Positions 22,882-32,032 of a DNA stretch of 64,000 nucleotides are shown here, piece by piece. The notes below the pieces were generated by a model. It was not told the DNA's origin, searched no databases, and saw nothing but the letters and a program-made list of their open reading frames with translations. Origin of the DNA: Fibrobacteria bacterium (GTDB taxonomy: Bacteria > Fibrobacterota > Fibrobacteria > UBA11236). Numbering within the stretch: the stretch's first letter is position 1; each line of letters begins with the position of its first letter. Location: the NCBI GenBank assembly GCA_017881725.1, contig JADGQO010000042.1, forward strand, positions 1-64,000, written 5' to 3'. The position numbers were made by a program, and so were the translations under genes.

Positions 22882-24828
22882 ATGAATTTCGGACTTGACC
22901 TAAATCTTCACGTCGGGCTGGAGCAAAAGCTTTCGCCCCAGATGATCCAATCCCTCAAGCTTCTGCAAATGAATTCGCTGGAGCTGGAAATGGTCGTCAA
23001 GCAGGAGTTGGAAACCAATCCCTTGCTCGAACCCGTGGAGGAAGGCGAGGAAATTCAGGACGAGAATTCTTCCGAAGACGCCGAGCGAAAAAATGAAACC
23101 GACGAGCCGCCCGTCGAAACGGCTGCTAATGAAAGCGACTCGGCCAACGAACCGTCTACCCAAGACGTAGAGTCCGCTCCCGCTGATCAATCCGATCTCG
23201 ATCGTGTCATTCCCGATGATCCGAAGGAAAATAAGGAAATCGATTGGGAAAGCTATTTGGAAGAGGGCTTTGATCTCGGCAGCAAGCGCACCGAGGAAAT
23301 GGAAAGCCCGGACGAACGGTTTGAAAAGGTTCCCGTTTATTCCAAAACGCTACAGGATTTCTTGCTTGGGCAACTGCAGGACAGGACTTTAGACGCGAAG
23401 GTTGCCGAATTGGTCGAGTATTTGATCAATAGCCTGGATGAGCGCGGATACCTGGTTCCCGAAGCCAAATTCGAAGAGCCGGAAGAGGATAATAAAGCGG
23501 GCTCTGAATCGGATCGAAGGAAATCTGCCAAGACGGAAGCTCCGACGGACGTTGCCGATGAAATGGTCGGACATTCCTCCGCGGTCCCGAAAAATCACAA
23601 CCTGAGCTATCAGGCCTCGGGTGGAAATGGTTCCTTCCACGCCGGACCCGGACCCGGTCCGGCCGGTCCGGCCGGTGACAGGAACATCATCGGTGGCGAC
23701 TATGACCAGGCCGTGACGGCCGCGAGCGATAAGGCCTTGGCCGATTCCGCCGTCCCACCTGAAGCCATGCCGGCGTCCTCGACCATCAATGGGACCCGGG
23801 AGAAAAAACATCCGGAACGCCGCGTCGGCCGGGAAGCGCCTCTTTCCATTCCTTCGCCCGCCATCGAAGAAATCCAGACTATCATCGAGGGTACCAAACC
23901 CCTCGACGCAGCCAGCCACGATGTTCGGGAAGCCTTCCATGTGATCCAAAGCATGGATCCGTCCGGAATCGGCGCCCGGAATTTGCGCGAATGCCTGCTT
24001 TTGCAAATCCACCGCTTCGGCCGGGTCAGCCCCTTGGCCCGTCGCATCGTCGAGGAAGAATTCGAACTCCTCGAAAAATTAAAGGTCGCGGCCATCGGGA
24101 AAAAATTCGACGTTCCACCGGAACAAATCCAGGCTGCCATCCGGGAAATCGGAACGTTGGAGCCCCACCCTGGAAGGTTGGTCAGCGCGACGGTGGCCAA
24201 TTCCATCACCCCGGATCTCATCGTCGAGGACGTGGACGGCGTTTTGGTTCTCATGCTGAACGATCGCAGCATTCCCTCGCTTAAGGTTTCCCGCGCTTAC
24301 GCCGAGCTTTTGAAAAAGGGGAGCCGCGCCAGCACGGACGAGAAGAAATACGTGAGGGAAAAGCTCAACTCCGCCACTTGGCTCATCCGCGCCATCGAAC
24401 AAAGAAAGTCCACCATGCTCAAGGTGATGCAAGCCATCATGGAGAGCCAGCCGGATTTCTTCAAGCTCGGGCCCACGCATTTACGTCCCCTGATCCTGCA
24501 GGACGTGGCCGATAAAATCGGCATGCACATCTCCACCGTCAGCCGCGTGACCAACGGGAAATACGTGCAAACGGGGCATGGAATTTTCGAGCTGAAATAC
24601 TTTTTCACCGCCGGCGTGACGCAATCCGACGGCCGGGAAATTTCCTCGGTTACCACTAAGGATGAAATCAAAAAATTGATCGAATCCGAGGATACGAAAC
24701 GCCCGCTCAGCGACCAAAAGATCGTCGAGATCCTGAAGGCCAAGGGGCTGGATGTCGCGCGCCGTACCGTGGCCAAGTATCGCGACCAACTGGAAATTCT
24801 TCCCGCGCGGCTTCGTAAGCAATACTGA
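22882..24828 (+). CDS. rpoN: RNA polymerase sigma-54 factor with a large insertion
   Basis: A 648-residue sigma-54. Region I (1-50) carries the activator-response helix MIQSLKLLQMNSLELEM. Region II (about 53-150) is acidic. The core-binding domain starts at TLQDFLLGQLQDRTL (156-170) but is interrupted at about 194-347 by a charged, then Gly/Pro/Ala-rich insertion. It resumes at VREAFHVIQSMDPSGIGARN (348-367). The DNA-binding helix-turn-helix is DKIGMHISTVSRVTNGKYV (544-562) and the RpoN box ARRTVAKYRD is at 626-635. Most sigma-54 proteins are 430-500 residues. The ATG at 22882 has GAGAGG upstream. It is 10 bp from lptB. Confidence 0.95.
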   Translation: MNFGLDLNLHVGLEQKLSPQMIQSLKLLQMNSLELEMVVKQELETNPLLEPVEEGEEIQDENSSEDAERKNETDEPPVETAANESDSANEPSTQDVESAPADQSDLDRVIPDDPKENKEIDWESYLEEGFDLGSKRTEEMESPDERFEKVPVYSKTLQDFLLGQLQDRTLDAKVAELVEYLINSLDERGYLVPEAKFEEPEEDNKAGSESDRRKSAKTEAPTDVADEMVGHSSAVPKNHNLSYQASGGNGSFHAGPGPGPAGPAGDRNIIGGDYDQAVTAASDKALADSAVPPEAMPASSTINGTREKKHPERRVGREAPLSIPSPAIEEIQTIIEGTKPLDAASHDVREAFHVIQSMDPSGIGARNLRECLLLQIHRFGRVSPLARRIVEEEFELLEKLKVAAIGKKFDVPPEQIQAAIREIGTLEPHPGRLVSATVANSITPDLIVEDVDGVLVLMLNDRSIPSLKVSRAYAELLKKGSRASTDEKKYVREKLNSATWLIRAIEQRKSTMLKVMQAIMESQPDFFKLGPTHLRPLILQDVADKIGMHISTVSRVTNGKYVQTGHGIFELKYFFTAGVTQSDGREISSVTTKDEIKKLIESEDTKRPLSDQKIVEILKAKGLDVARRTVAKYRDQLEILPARLRKQY

Positions 24829-25174
24829 GGCCGGATTTCACCGCGCTGGAATAGCCGCAAACCATTGTTTTTGAGAAAATTACGGCAAGGGAAAAGCGCC
24901 TGAATTGGCCCGAAAAACGACTTGACAGATCCCAGACATCACGGGTAAGATGATTTATATGCGCCTCCGGTTTCCCTTCGGATCAAAATTCACGCTACGG
25001 GGAACCGATACTCTGACGCATTGGGCCGATGGAAACCACCCGGACGACCTCGGCCATTCAAGGTAAGAATGCCAAGAGAAGTGTTTACCCTCATCTTGGT
25101 CAATTATGTAAATTGAATCATGGGACGCCTGAGTCCATTCGATTCGGACGGCCTGTTTGCAAAGGAGATCGAAA
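24829..25174. other. Intergenic region between rpoN and hpf
   Basis: These 346 bp hold a strong promoter (24922-24951) and a leader of about 215 nt ahead of hpf. A 38-codon frame starts at the ATG at 24951 but lacks a Shine-Dalgarno, and I see no conserved RNA structure. Confidence 0.5.
24922..24951 (+). promoter_or_regulatory. Sigma70-like promoter of the hpf-hprK operon
   Basis: Perfect TTGACA (24922-24927), 18-bp spacer, TAAGAT (24946-24951). It would uncouple hpf-hprK and downstream genes from the lpt-rpoN transcript. Confidence 0.7.
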
Positions 25175-25498
25175 ATGAAAATCCAGATCACTGCACGGCA
25201 TTTCCACGCTTCGCCGCAACTTCATGCCAGTCTAACGGAAAGTTTAAACACCATCGAGAAGTTCAATGATTCCATCACGGGTGCCCATGTCATCTTGGAT
25301 GCTGAAAAGAGCGGGGTCAGGCGCGCGGAAATCATCGTGAAGATTCTGGATAAGTCCGTTTGCGCCCATGCCGAAGAAGACAATATGTATAAGGCCATTG
25401 AAGCGATGTTGGAAAAGGTCGAGCGCCAACTCAAAAAGGAAAACGAAAAATTGAAGGCGCATAAATCCATTCCGACGTCCGAACTTATCGTCGAGTGA
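25175..25498 (+). CDS. hpf: Short ribosome hibernation-promoting factor
   Basis: A 107-residue HPF/RaiA (S30AE) protein that binds the decoding centre of the small subunit and promotes ribosome dimerisation on starvation. It begins MKIQITARHFHASPQLHASL and ends with a basic helix KVERQLKKENEKLKAHK. It has the short form without the C-terminal dimerisation domain. AAAGGAGAT lies 5 nt before the ATG. rpoN-hpf adjacency is widely conserved, and the strong promoter upstream fits a stress-induced abundant protein. Confidence 0.95.
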   Translation: MKIQITARHFHASPQLHASLTESLNTIEKFNDSITGAHVILDAEKSGVRRAEIIVKILDKSVCAHAEEDNMYKAIEAMLEKVERQLKKENEKLKAHKSIPTSELIVE

Positions 25499-25513
25499 GG
25501 TTAAATCCCAACT

Positions 25514-26530
25514 TTGCCAGATAGCATCGAATTCAACCGGCTCGAAATCAATCGCAAGAGATCCCTCCCAGTGAGGGATTTCTATTATCAGTTCAAGGAA
25601 GAATTGTCCCTGAACCTGAAAACCCCTGAGTCTTCCCTGTGTACGGAAATCATTGAGGCTAACCTCCATCGGCCCGGCCTGGCCTTGGCTGGCTTCACGG
25701 GCGTTTATTCCTACCAGCGGGTGCAAATCATCGGAACCACCGAATGGTCCTATCTCGAAAGCGTAGGATCGGACAAACGCAAGGAAATTTTCGGGCGCCT
25801 GCACGATTACCGTTCGCCCTTGTGGGTGTTGACCCATAACGCGGGACTCCATGAAGAACTTCTGGAGATGTGCCTGACGCAGAACGTCCCCATCATTACG
25901 ACGTCGCGGGAAACGCTCGACTTCTGCACGGAAGTCCAGGACATCCTTGAGGATTGGTTCGCTCCTTATTGCTCCGTCCATGCCTCGCTCGTGGACGTGT
26001 ACGGTGTGGGCATGCTCTACGTGGGTGAAAGCGGCGTCGGCAAAAGCGAATGCGTGCTCGACCTGGTCGAACGTGGCCACCGCCTGGTGGCGGACGATAT
26101 CGTGCATCTAATCCGCAAGGGCCATTCCATCATCGGCAAAGGAAATAAAATCCTGGGCCACCACATGGAAATCCGCGGCATCGGCATCGTGGACGTCGGA
26201 AAGTTGTTCGGCATCCGGGCCATCCGCAATACGAAAAAGGTCGAAGTCGTCGTGGAGTTGCAAAAGTGGCGCGAGGGCGAGAATTACGAACGCACGGGAT
26301 TGGATCCGCTCAATACCGACGTCATCGGCATTCCGGTTTCCAAAGTCATCATACCGATATCGCCGGGCAAGAACATCACGGTGATCTCGGAGGTCATCGC
26401 CATGAATATGTTGTTGAAAATGAACGGCATAGACGCGGCGAAACTCTTCAACGAAAAACTGATCGAGACGATGAAAAATAAAAGCCGGCTCAATTCCTTG
26501 ACGCGGCTCTCTACCGAAGTCTACGAATAG
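25514..26530 (+). CDS. hprK: HPr kinase/phosphorylase
   Basis: A 338-residue bifunctional enzyme that phosphorylates HPr at Ser46 with ATP and removes the group with phosphate. The N-terminal domain ends near 150. The C-terminal kinase has HASLVDVYGVGMLYV with catalytic His156, the P-loop GESGVGKS at 171-178, the capping-loop Asp-Asp in LVADDIVHL and the family signature MEIRGIGIVDV. The first start in frame is TTG at 25514 with GAGG thirteen bases upstream; a GTG at 25571 is possible but would trim the first strand. It is about 25 residues longer than most HprK proteins. It lies 15 bp after hpf. Confidence 0.95.
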   Translation: MPDSIEFNRLEINRKRSLPVRDFYYQFKEELSLNLKTPESSLCTEIIEANLHRPGLALAGFTGVYSYQRVQIIGTTEWSYLESVGSDKRKEIFGRLHDYRSPLWVLTHNAGLHEELLEMCLTQNVPIITTSRETLDFCTEVQDILEDWFAPYCSVHASLVDVYGVGMLYVGESGVGKSECVLDLVERGHRLVADDIVHLIRKGHSIIGKGNKILGHHMEIRGIGIVDVGKLFGIRAIRNTKKVEVVVELQKWREGENYERTGLDPLNTDVIGIPVSKVIIPISPGKNITVISEVIAMNMLLKMNGIDAAKLFNEKLIETMKNKSRLNSLTRLSTEVYE

Positions 26531-26548
26531 ATTGTTCCAAACAATCTA
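26528..26548 (+). repeat. Perfect inverted repeat containing the hprK stop codon
   Basis: TAGATTGTT, CCA loop, AACAATCTA: a 9-bp stem whose first three bases are the hprK stop. It is AT-rich and lacks a full T tract, so it could protect the 3' end or weakly terminate transcription before mlaD. Confidence 0.6.
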
Positions 26549-26614
26549 TATTTGCCATAATAACGGGAAACGGAGGTTCCTGAAGGGCCGTCGACCCGGC
26601 CCACGGTATTCACC

Positions 26615-27520
26615 ATGACCAATCGCAAAAACAATATCGTGGTGGGACTTTTCGTCATCCTTTCCCTGGTGATCCTCTTATTCGGCGTTTACTTCCTCAA
26701 GGAAACCATGCCGGGGCGCAAATCCGATACCTTCTTCGTCCTCTTTGATCAGGTTTCAACCTTGCAGGACGGCGATCCCGTGAAGGTCAACGGTGTCAAA
26801 ATGGGCAAGGTGCAGGGCATCGAATTGCAGGGGAATCGCGTCAAGGTTGGATTAAAACTCGATCGCGGCGTGCGGTTGCCCAAAGACTCTGAGGTTCGCA
26901 TCCAGAATATCGGCCTGATGGGCGAACGGCAGATCGGAATTTTATTGGGCCGCTCCGCGGAATATTTTCCCATCGGCGCCAGCCTCGAAGGCAAGCTCGA
27001 CGCGGGCATCGCCGAGGCCATGGGCGTGGCCGGTGAGGTTTTCGTGCAATCGGAAACCATGGTCAAACAACTTCAATCGGTCATGGACAGCACGGTAGGC
27101 AAGCCGCAATTCGTGGCCACCTTCAACGACGTGATGGCGCAGACCCAGGATTTAAGCCATCGCCTCAACGCCTTCCTGGTGGAAGTGAATCCCAAGGTGA
27201 AGCATAGCCTGAATAATCTCGAGGAGGCCAGTTCCCGCGTGCATATCCTTTTGCGCGATCAGGAAATCCCGGTCAAGAACATCATCCAGAATGGTCAGGA
27301 AGTTTCCTCCAAGCTCCGCGACGTGGTGGACAAGGCGGATCACGTGGCCGATGAAATGAACCGGTTGCTGGCGAAAGTCAATTCCAGCAATAGCACCGTC
27401 GGCGCCATGCTGAATGACTCCACTTTCTACCTAGAGCTCCGATCGACCATGACCAGCGCGGATTCCCTTTTCCGCCACATCGATAAGAAGGGCCTGGACG
27501 TCAACGTGAACCTTTTCTGA
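26615..27520 (+). CDS. mlaD: MlaD-family (MCE) lipid-transport protein
   Basis: A 301-residue inner-membrane-anchored substrate-binding subunit of an Mla-type phospholipid transporter. One TM helix is at about 8-28 (IVVGLFVILSLVILLFGVYF). The MCE domain is at about 37-115, with LFDQVSTLQDGDPVKVNGVK and RIQNIGLMGERQIGILLG. A long amphipathic helical region follows (about 120-270) that in the family lines the hexameric pore. The partner permease mlaE lies 12 kb downstream and the ATPase mlaF is absent from the window. It starts 84 bp after hprK and ends 10 bp before the GH57 gene. Confidence 0.93.
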   Translation: MTNRKNNIVVGLFVILSLVILLFGVYFLKETMPGRKSDTFFVLFDQVSTLQDGDPVKVNGVKMGKVQGIELQGNRVKVGLKLDRGVRLPKDSEVRIQNIGLMGERQIGILLGRSAEYFPIGASLEGKLDAGIAEAMGVAGEVFVQSETMVKQLQSVMDSTVGKPQFVATFNDVMAQTQDLSHRLNAFLVEVNPKVKHSLNNLEEASSRVHILLRDQEIPVKNIIQNGQEVSSKLRDVVDKADHVADEMNRLLAKVNSSNSTVGAMLNDSTFYLELRSTMTSADSLFRHIDKKGLDVNVNLF

Positions 27521-27530
27521 AGGTCTTTCC

Positions 27531-29909
27531 ATGATCAACCTGCATTGGGCCATTCACAACCATCAGCCGGTTGGGAATTTCGATTTCATCTTTGAACGCG
27601 CTTTCCAACAAGCCTACCGGCCTTTCCTTGAGGTGCTCGAAGCTCATCCCCGCATTCGGATGAGCATGCATTTTTCCGGCATCCTGTTGGATTGGCTGGA
27701 ACGGAATCACGCTGAGTACATCGCCGAATTGCGCAAGGTGGTCGACCGGGGCCAACTGGAAATCCTGGGAGGCGGTTTCTACGAACCCATCCTGCCCGTT
27801 ATCTCCGATGCCGATAAAGTGGGCCAGCTTCGCAAACTGTCGCTGGCCGTGCACCGGCTTTTTGGGACCATGCCCAAGGGCATTTGGCTTGCCGAGCGGG
27901 TGTGGGAGCCGACCTTGGTGAAGCCCATCGCCGAAGCGGGTTTGGAATACGTGCTGCTGGACGGCAGCCATTTCAAGATGGTGGGGAAGACCGAAAAGGA
28001 CATGGACGGGTATTTCGTATCCGAGGACCAGGGCCATACCCTCAAGTTGTTTCCCATCCACGACGTCATCCGCGACTATATCCCGTTCCGCGGCGTGGAC
28101 GAAGTGATCGATACTTTGTTGGCCCTCGAAAAGCCTTTGTCGCATGGTGCGCGGGACTTGCTCGCACAGGGCGCGGTCGCACAGGATGCGGTCGCACAGG
28201 ATGCGGTCGCACAGGATGCGGTCGCACAAGGTGCGAATACCCCCGGTAACTCCGGAGTGACGTCGGGCGGAGTAGTCGTCAGCCCCACGGCCGACGTGCA
28301 AGTGGTCTTCGGCGATGACGGCGAGAAGTTCGGCGACTGGCCGTTTACGCATGACACCGTTTATAAAAGCGGGTGGCTGCACCGGTTTTTCGAGCGTGTG
28401 GAAGGTCTTTCCGACCGCATCCGCGTCGAGCCGGTAGGCGCGGGACTCAAGCCGGAGAAAAATCTTGGGTTGGTGTATCTCCCTCCCGCATCCTACCAGG
28501 AAATGATGGTTTGGGCCCAGGACGCGCGCGACATCCCGAAATTCCGCAAGGCCCAGCAAATCGTAATTGAAAAGGAGGGCCAGGACTCGGCCAAATTCCT
28601 GCGCGGTACCTTCTGGCGGAATTTCTTCAACAAATATTCCGAGAGCAATCAAATCCATAAGCAGGGGATTCGCCTGTCGCAGACCCTGGCCAAGGCCCGG
28701 GCGTCGATGGCGGAGGAAAAGGCATCTGAGGCGCAGGATCATATTTGGCAAGCCCAATGCAATTGCGCCTATTGGCATGGTGTGTTCGGCGGTTTATACT
28801 TGCCGCATCTGCGTTTCGGTCTGTATCGCAACCTGGTGGCGGCGCAAAAAATTTTGGACGCTGAGGCCCCCAAAGACTCGGTCTGGCCGCAATGGGAAAT
28901 CCAGGATTGGAATTGCGACGGCAAGCTGGAGTACAGCCTGAATACTCCCGAAGCCTATATCAGCTTTTCCCAGCAAGGTGAAATCGACCAATTTTGGCTC
29001 AAGGCCTCGGGCTTCAATCTGGTGGACACCTTGACGCGGCGTTTCGAGGCCTATCATGCCTTCGTGGGCGGACAGGGCGAGGCGGGCGACAAATTGGAAA
29101 ACCAGTTGGGCGAAAAGGAGTCGGGCCTGCGCGGTTATCTCGTTTACGATCGGAAAATCCGGCGATCGGTTTCCGACGTTTACCTCAAGCCGGGGACGGA
29201 TTTCCAGGAGTATGCGGCCCAGGGATTCACCGAGGCCTTCGACTTCGTCAGCAAGGAAGTTTCCCTGCAGCGATTGGAGCGCGAAACGCGAATTCTTTTT
29301 CAAGGAGTTGCGCACACGCCGGACGGCCGCCGGCTGCAAGTGGAAAAATGTTTCGTTCTCGAAAAAGGCCAGGTGAATCTGCGCGTCGAATGGACGTTTC
29401 GCGCGGCGGAAAATACTGCGGGCACGGGTGCGGGCGCGCGGGCGGACAAGAGTGGTGCGCGGACGGAATCGGAATTCCGGACGGAATTAGATTTCCGCTT
29501 CGGTTCGGAAACCTTGTTTTGCCTCTTGGCCGGCAATGCGCATGATCGGTACATCGAGTGGAATTCAGCGGGCAACGGAACCGGACCGGGAAGTTCGGCC
29601 GGCGGAGGAACAGCGCGGGCAATTCCGGCGCAAGCGGCCTTGGCGCGCGACATTCTCGCCTCCCACGGCGACATGGGACCACAATCCAAAGTGACGATTA
29701 CGGACGAATGGTTGAAAGTGCGCTGCGAAACTACCTTTGCGGGAGCATCGTCGGTATGGCGCGACGCCATCGAAACGGTCAGCCAATCCGAAGGCGGATA
29801 TGAGCGGGTCTATCAGGGGACGGTCGTACTGCCCGTTTGGGACTTCCATCTGGCACCCGGACAAACAGGCAAGGCGGCCATGTCCATCCAAATACGCGAA
29901 GGGGTTTAG
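27531..29909 (+). CDS. GH57 4-alpha-glucanotransferase/alpha-amylase
   Basis: A 792-residue cytoplasmic GH57 enzyme expected to rearrange or cut alpha-1,4-glucans such as glycogen or maltodextrin. The catalytic barrel begins INLHWAIHNHQPVGNFDFIF. The nucleophile is Glu122 in WLAERVWEP, equivalent to Glu123 of the Thermococcus litoralis enzyme. The acid/base Asp is in FGDDGEKFG (261-262). An insertion of about 50 residues with VAQDA repeats (212-235) separates the two. The DUF1925 middle and DUF1926 beta-rich end follow, with a second low-complexity insertion near 625-650. No signal peptide. It sits between mlaD and HPr, 5 bp before the latter, tying glucan metabolism to the phosphorelay. Confidence 0.92.
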   Translation: MINLHWAIHNHQPVGNFDFIFERAFQQAYRPFLEVLEAHPRIRMSMHFSGILLDWLERNHAEYIAELRKVVDRGQLEILGGGFYEPILPVISDADKVGQLRKLSLAVHRLFGTMPKGIWLAERVWEPTLVKPIAEAGLEYVLLDGSHFKMVGKTEKDMDGYFVSEDQGHTLKLFPIHDVIRDYIPFRGVDEVIDTLLALEKPLSHGARDLLAQGAVAQDAVAQDAVAQDAVAQGANTPGNSGVTSGGVVVSPTADVQVVFGDDGEKFGDWPFTHDTVYKSGWLHRFFERVEGLSDRIRVEPVGAGLKPEKNLGLVYLPPASYQEMMVWAQDARDIPKFRKAQQIVIEKEGQDSAKFLRGTFWRNFFNKYSESNQIHKQGIRLSQTLAKARASMAEEKASEAQDHIWQAQCNCAYWHGVFGGLYLPHLRFGLYRNLVAAQKILDAEAPKDSVWPQWEIQDWNCDGKLEYSLNTPEAYISFSQQGEIDQFWLKASGFNLVDTLTRRFEAYHAFVGGQGEAGDKLENQLGEKESGLRGYLVYDRKIRRSVSDVYLKPGTDFQEYAAQGFTEAFDFVSKEVSLQRLERETRILFQGVAHTPDGRRLQVEKCFVLEKGQVNLRVEWTFRAAENTAGTGAGARADKSGARTESEFRTELDFRFGSETLFCLLAGNAHDRYIEWNSAGNGTGPGSSAGGGTARAIPAQAALARDILASHGDMGPQSKVTITDEWLKVRCETTFAGASSVWRDAIETVSQSEGGYERVYQGTVVLPVWDFHLAPGQTGKAAMSIQIREGV
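28164..28235 (+). repeat. 15-bp tandem repeat inside the GH57 gene
   Basis: Unit GCACAGGATGCGGTC: four in-frame copies (28164-28223, the first with GGCGCG) and a partial fifth (28224-28235). They encode AQGAV, three AQDAV and AQGA. The near-identity of three copies indicates recent slippage or expansion. Confidence 0.95.
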
Positions 29910-29914
29910 AGAGA

Positions 29915-30181
29915 ATGGTCAGCGTCGAACTTACGGTCATCAATGATTCCGGTATCCATGCCCGCCCGGCGGCGCTTATCGTGGAAGCGGCAACCAAGTT
30001 CAAGAGCAACGTTATTTTCATCAAGGACGGGATGCGCGCCAATGCGAAAAGCATCATGAACATCATGCTCCTGGCCGCCGAGCCCGGGGCGCTGATTCGC
30101 GTGGAGACGGAAGGGCCGGACGAAACCGACGCTCTCTCCGCCATCGAAGCGCTCTTTCTATCCAAATTCAAGTACGACTAA
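29915..30181 (+). CDS. ptsH: Phosphocarrier protein HPr
   Basis: An 88-residue phosphocarrier. His15 in GIHARPAAL receives phosphate from enzyme I, and Ser46 in ANAKSIMNIM is the target of HPr kinase; both sites are intact, as is the surrounding helix. The ATG at 29915 has AGAGAG just upstream; the longer open frame to 29837 lies inside the GH57 gene. It is followed 7 bp later by ptsI. No sugar-specific EIIA/B/C gene is near, so the likely output is regulatory. Confidence 0.97.
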   Translation: MVSVELTVINDSGIHARPAALIVEAATKFKSNVIFIKDGMRANAKSIMNIMLLAAEPGALIRVETEGPDETDALSAIEALFLSKFKYD

Positions 30182-30188
30182 AGCCCGC

Positions 30189-31985
30189 ATGGCCGGTCCC
30201 AAACCCAAACGAGCCGTGCTGACGGGGGTTCCGGCCTCCCCTGGATACGCCATCGGCCCAGCCTATTTGCTCCACCCCGAGGAAAGGGTGGTCAAAAAGC
30301 GAGTGATCCCGCCCGAAAAAGCCGAGCAGGAAGTGGCGCGTTTAAAACGCGCTTTGGAAAAGGCCCACAAGGAAATCCTCGGCGTCAAAACCCGAATCAG
30401 CGGCGACGTGGGCGAATACGAAGCCCGCATTTTCGACACGCACATGATGATGCTCCAGGATTCGGAAATCGTCGACGTGGTGATTAAGGATATCCGGGAC
30501 CACCATTACAACGCCGAATACGCGTACAGCGACCGCATCAATGCCCTGGCGGAAAAATTCGAATCGCTATCGGGAGGATTTCTCAAGGATCATATGAGCG
30601 ATTTGCGCGATGTGGGCACACGGGTCATCGATATTCTCATGCTCTCGGAAAACAATTTGTCCTATTTGGACGTGCCCGAGCCGGTCATCGTCATGAGCCG
30701 GAACCTCACGCCGTCCGTCCTTTCGCAATTCAACCGAAAAAACACCCTGGGACTCACGACGGAAGTGGGCGGCAAAACTTCGCACGTATCCATCCTGGCG
30801 CGGTCGCTGGAAATCCCGGCCGTGTCCGGCGTTTCCTGGCAGGGCGTCGATCTGGAGCCGGGCCAGACGGTGATCGTCGACGGGACCATGGGACTCGTCA
30901 TCATCAATCCCACCCTCCGTGACATCAAGGAATACGAGGTCAAGAAGGCCGCGTTTTTCGCCAATCAAAGCGAACTCTCGACCTTGCGCGATCTGGAACC
31001 CGTGACGACGGATGGGAAGTACATCGAACTCTCCGCCAACATTGAATTGCCAATTGAGGTGGAAACCGTGCTGCAATACGGCGCGGATTCGGTGGGCCTG
31101 TACCGATCGGAATTCCTGTTCCTCACACGCGAGGATATGCCCAGCGAGGAAGAACAGTACCAGGCCTACAAATACATGGGCGAAAGAATGAGCCCCCGGG
31201 CCGTGACCATCCGCACCATGGACGCGGGCGGCGACAAACTGGTTCCCGCGCTGAAAATGGCGGGAGAGTTGAATCCCTACATGGGTTGGCGATCCATTCG
31301 CGTTTGCTTGGACAACCGCGAAATCTTCAAGATCCAATTGCGCGCGGTGTTGCGGGCATCGGCGTTCAGCAATATCCGGCTGATGTTCCCCATGATCTCC
31401 AATTTGTGGGAAATCCGCGAGACCAAGAAAATCCTGGACGAGGTGCGCAAGGAGCTGGACGGCGCCGGCACCGCATATAATCCGCGCATGGAAATCGGGT
31501 GCATGATCGAGGTTCCCTCGGCTGTCGTCATGGCGGATGAAATCGCCCGGGAAGTCGATTTTTTCAGCATCGGCACCAATGATTTAATCCAGTTCACCTT
31601 GGCGGTCGATCGCGCCAACGAACGCATCGCCGAATTATTCGAACCGAATTCCCCGGCCGTGTGGCGTCAAATCAAGAGAGTGATCGAAGTTTCCCGCGTG
31701 CATGGAATTCAGGTCTGCGTCTGCGGCGAAATGGCCGGCGATCCGCTGGCCGCCATCGTATTAATCGGCATGGGCATCGACGAATTGAGCATGGGTCCGG
31801 GCATGCTGTTGGAAATGAAAAAACTAATCCGTTCCGTCTCTTTCGAAGAAGCCCGGGCCTTGAGCGAATCGGTTTTGCGATTGATCACGGCCAATGAAAT
31901 CACGGAACTCCTGCGTTCCCGTTATGTGGCCAAGTTGGCGGCCTTGGGTATCTCCAAATTTCCCGTCACCCGCGCGCCGGGCTGA
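30189..31985 (+). CDS. ptsI: Phosphoenolpyruvate-protein phosphotransferase (enzyme I)
   Basis: A 598-residue enzyme I that transfers phosphate from PEP to His15 of HPr. The HPr-binding helical part is N-terminal. The active His199 is in GGKTSHVSILARSL. The PEP-binding barrel has SVGLYRSEFLFL, RTMDAGGDKL and SIGTNDLIQFTLAVDR. The catalytic Cys lies in VCVCGEMAGDP. Length is slightly above the usual 575. It is the last gene of the hpf-hprK-mlaD-GH57-HPr-ptsI run. Confidence 0.97.
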   Translation: MAGPKPKRAVLTGVPASPGYAIGPAYLLHPEERVVKKRVIPPEKAEQEVARLKRALEKAHKEILGVKTRISGDVGEYEARIFDTHMMMLQDSEIVDVVIKDIRDHHYNAEYAYSDRINALAEKFESLSGGFLKDHMSDLRDVGTRVIDILMLSENNLSYLDVPEPVIVMSRNLTPSVLSQFNRKNTLGLTTEVGGKTSHVSILARSLEIPAVSGVSWQGVDLEPGQTVIVDGTMGLVIINPTLRDIKEYEVKKAAFFANQSELSTLRDLEPVTTDGKYIELSANIELPIEVETVLQYGADSVGLYRSEFLFLTREDMPSEEEQYQAYKYMGERMSPRAVTIRTMDAGGDKLVPALKMAGELNPYMGWRSIRVCLDNREIFKIQLRAVLRASAFSNIRLMFPMISNLWEIRETKKILDEVRKELDGAGTAYNPRMEIGCMIEVPSAVVMADEIAREVDFFSIGTNDLIQFTLAVDRANERIAELFEPNSPAVWRQIKRVIEVSRVHGIQVCVCGEMAGDPLAAIVLIGMGIDELSMGPGMLLEMKKLIRSVSFEEARALSESVLRLITANEITELLRSRYVAKLAALGISKFPVTRAPG

Positions 31986-32032
31986 AGCCTTGGACGTTTT
32001 TATTTCGGGATGATTGTTAGTTTATCCAAGCG

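Noticed and set aside
24951-25067. 38-codon frame in the hpf leader
   Set aside because: Starts within the -10 element of the promoter and has no ribosome binding site.
27501-28778. 425-codon minus-strand open frame over the GH57 gene
   Set aside because: Antisense to clear catalytic motifs of GH57; the repeat DRILC in it is only the complement of the 15-bp repeat.
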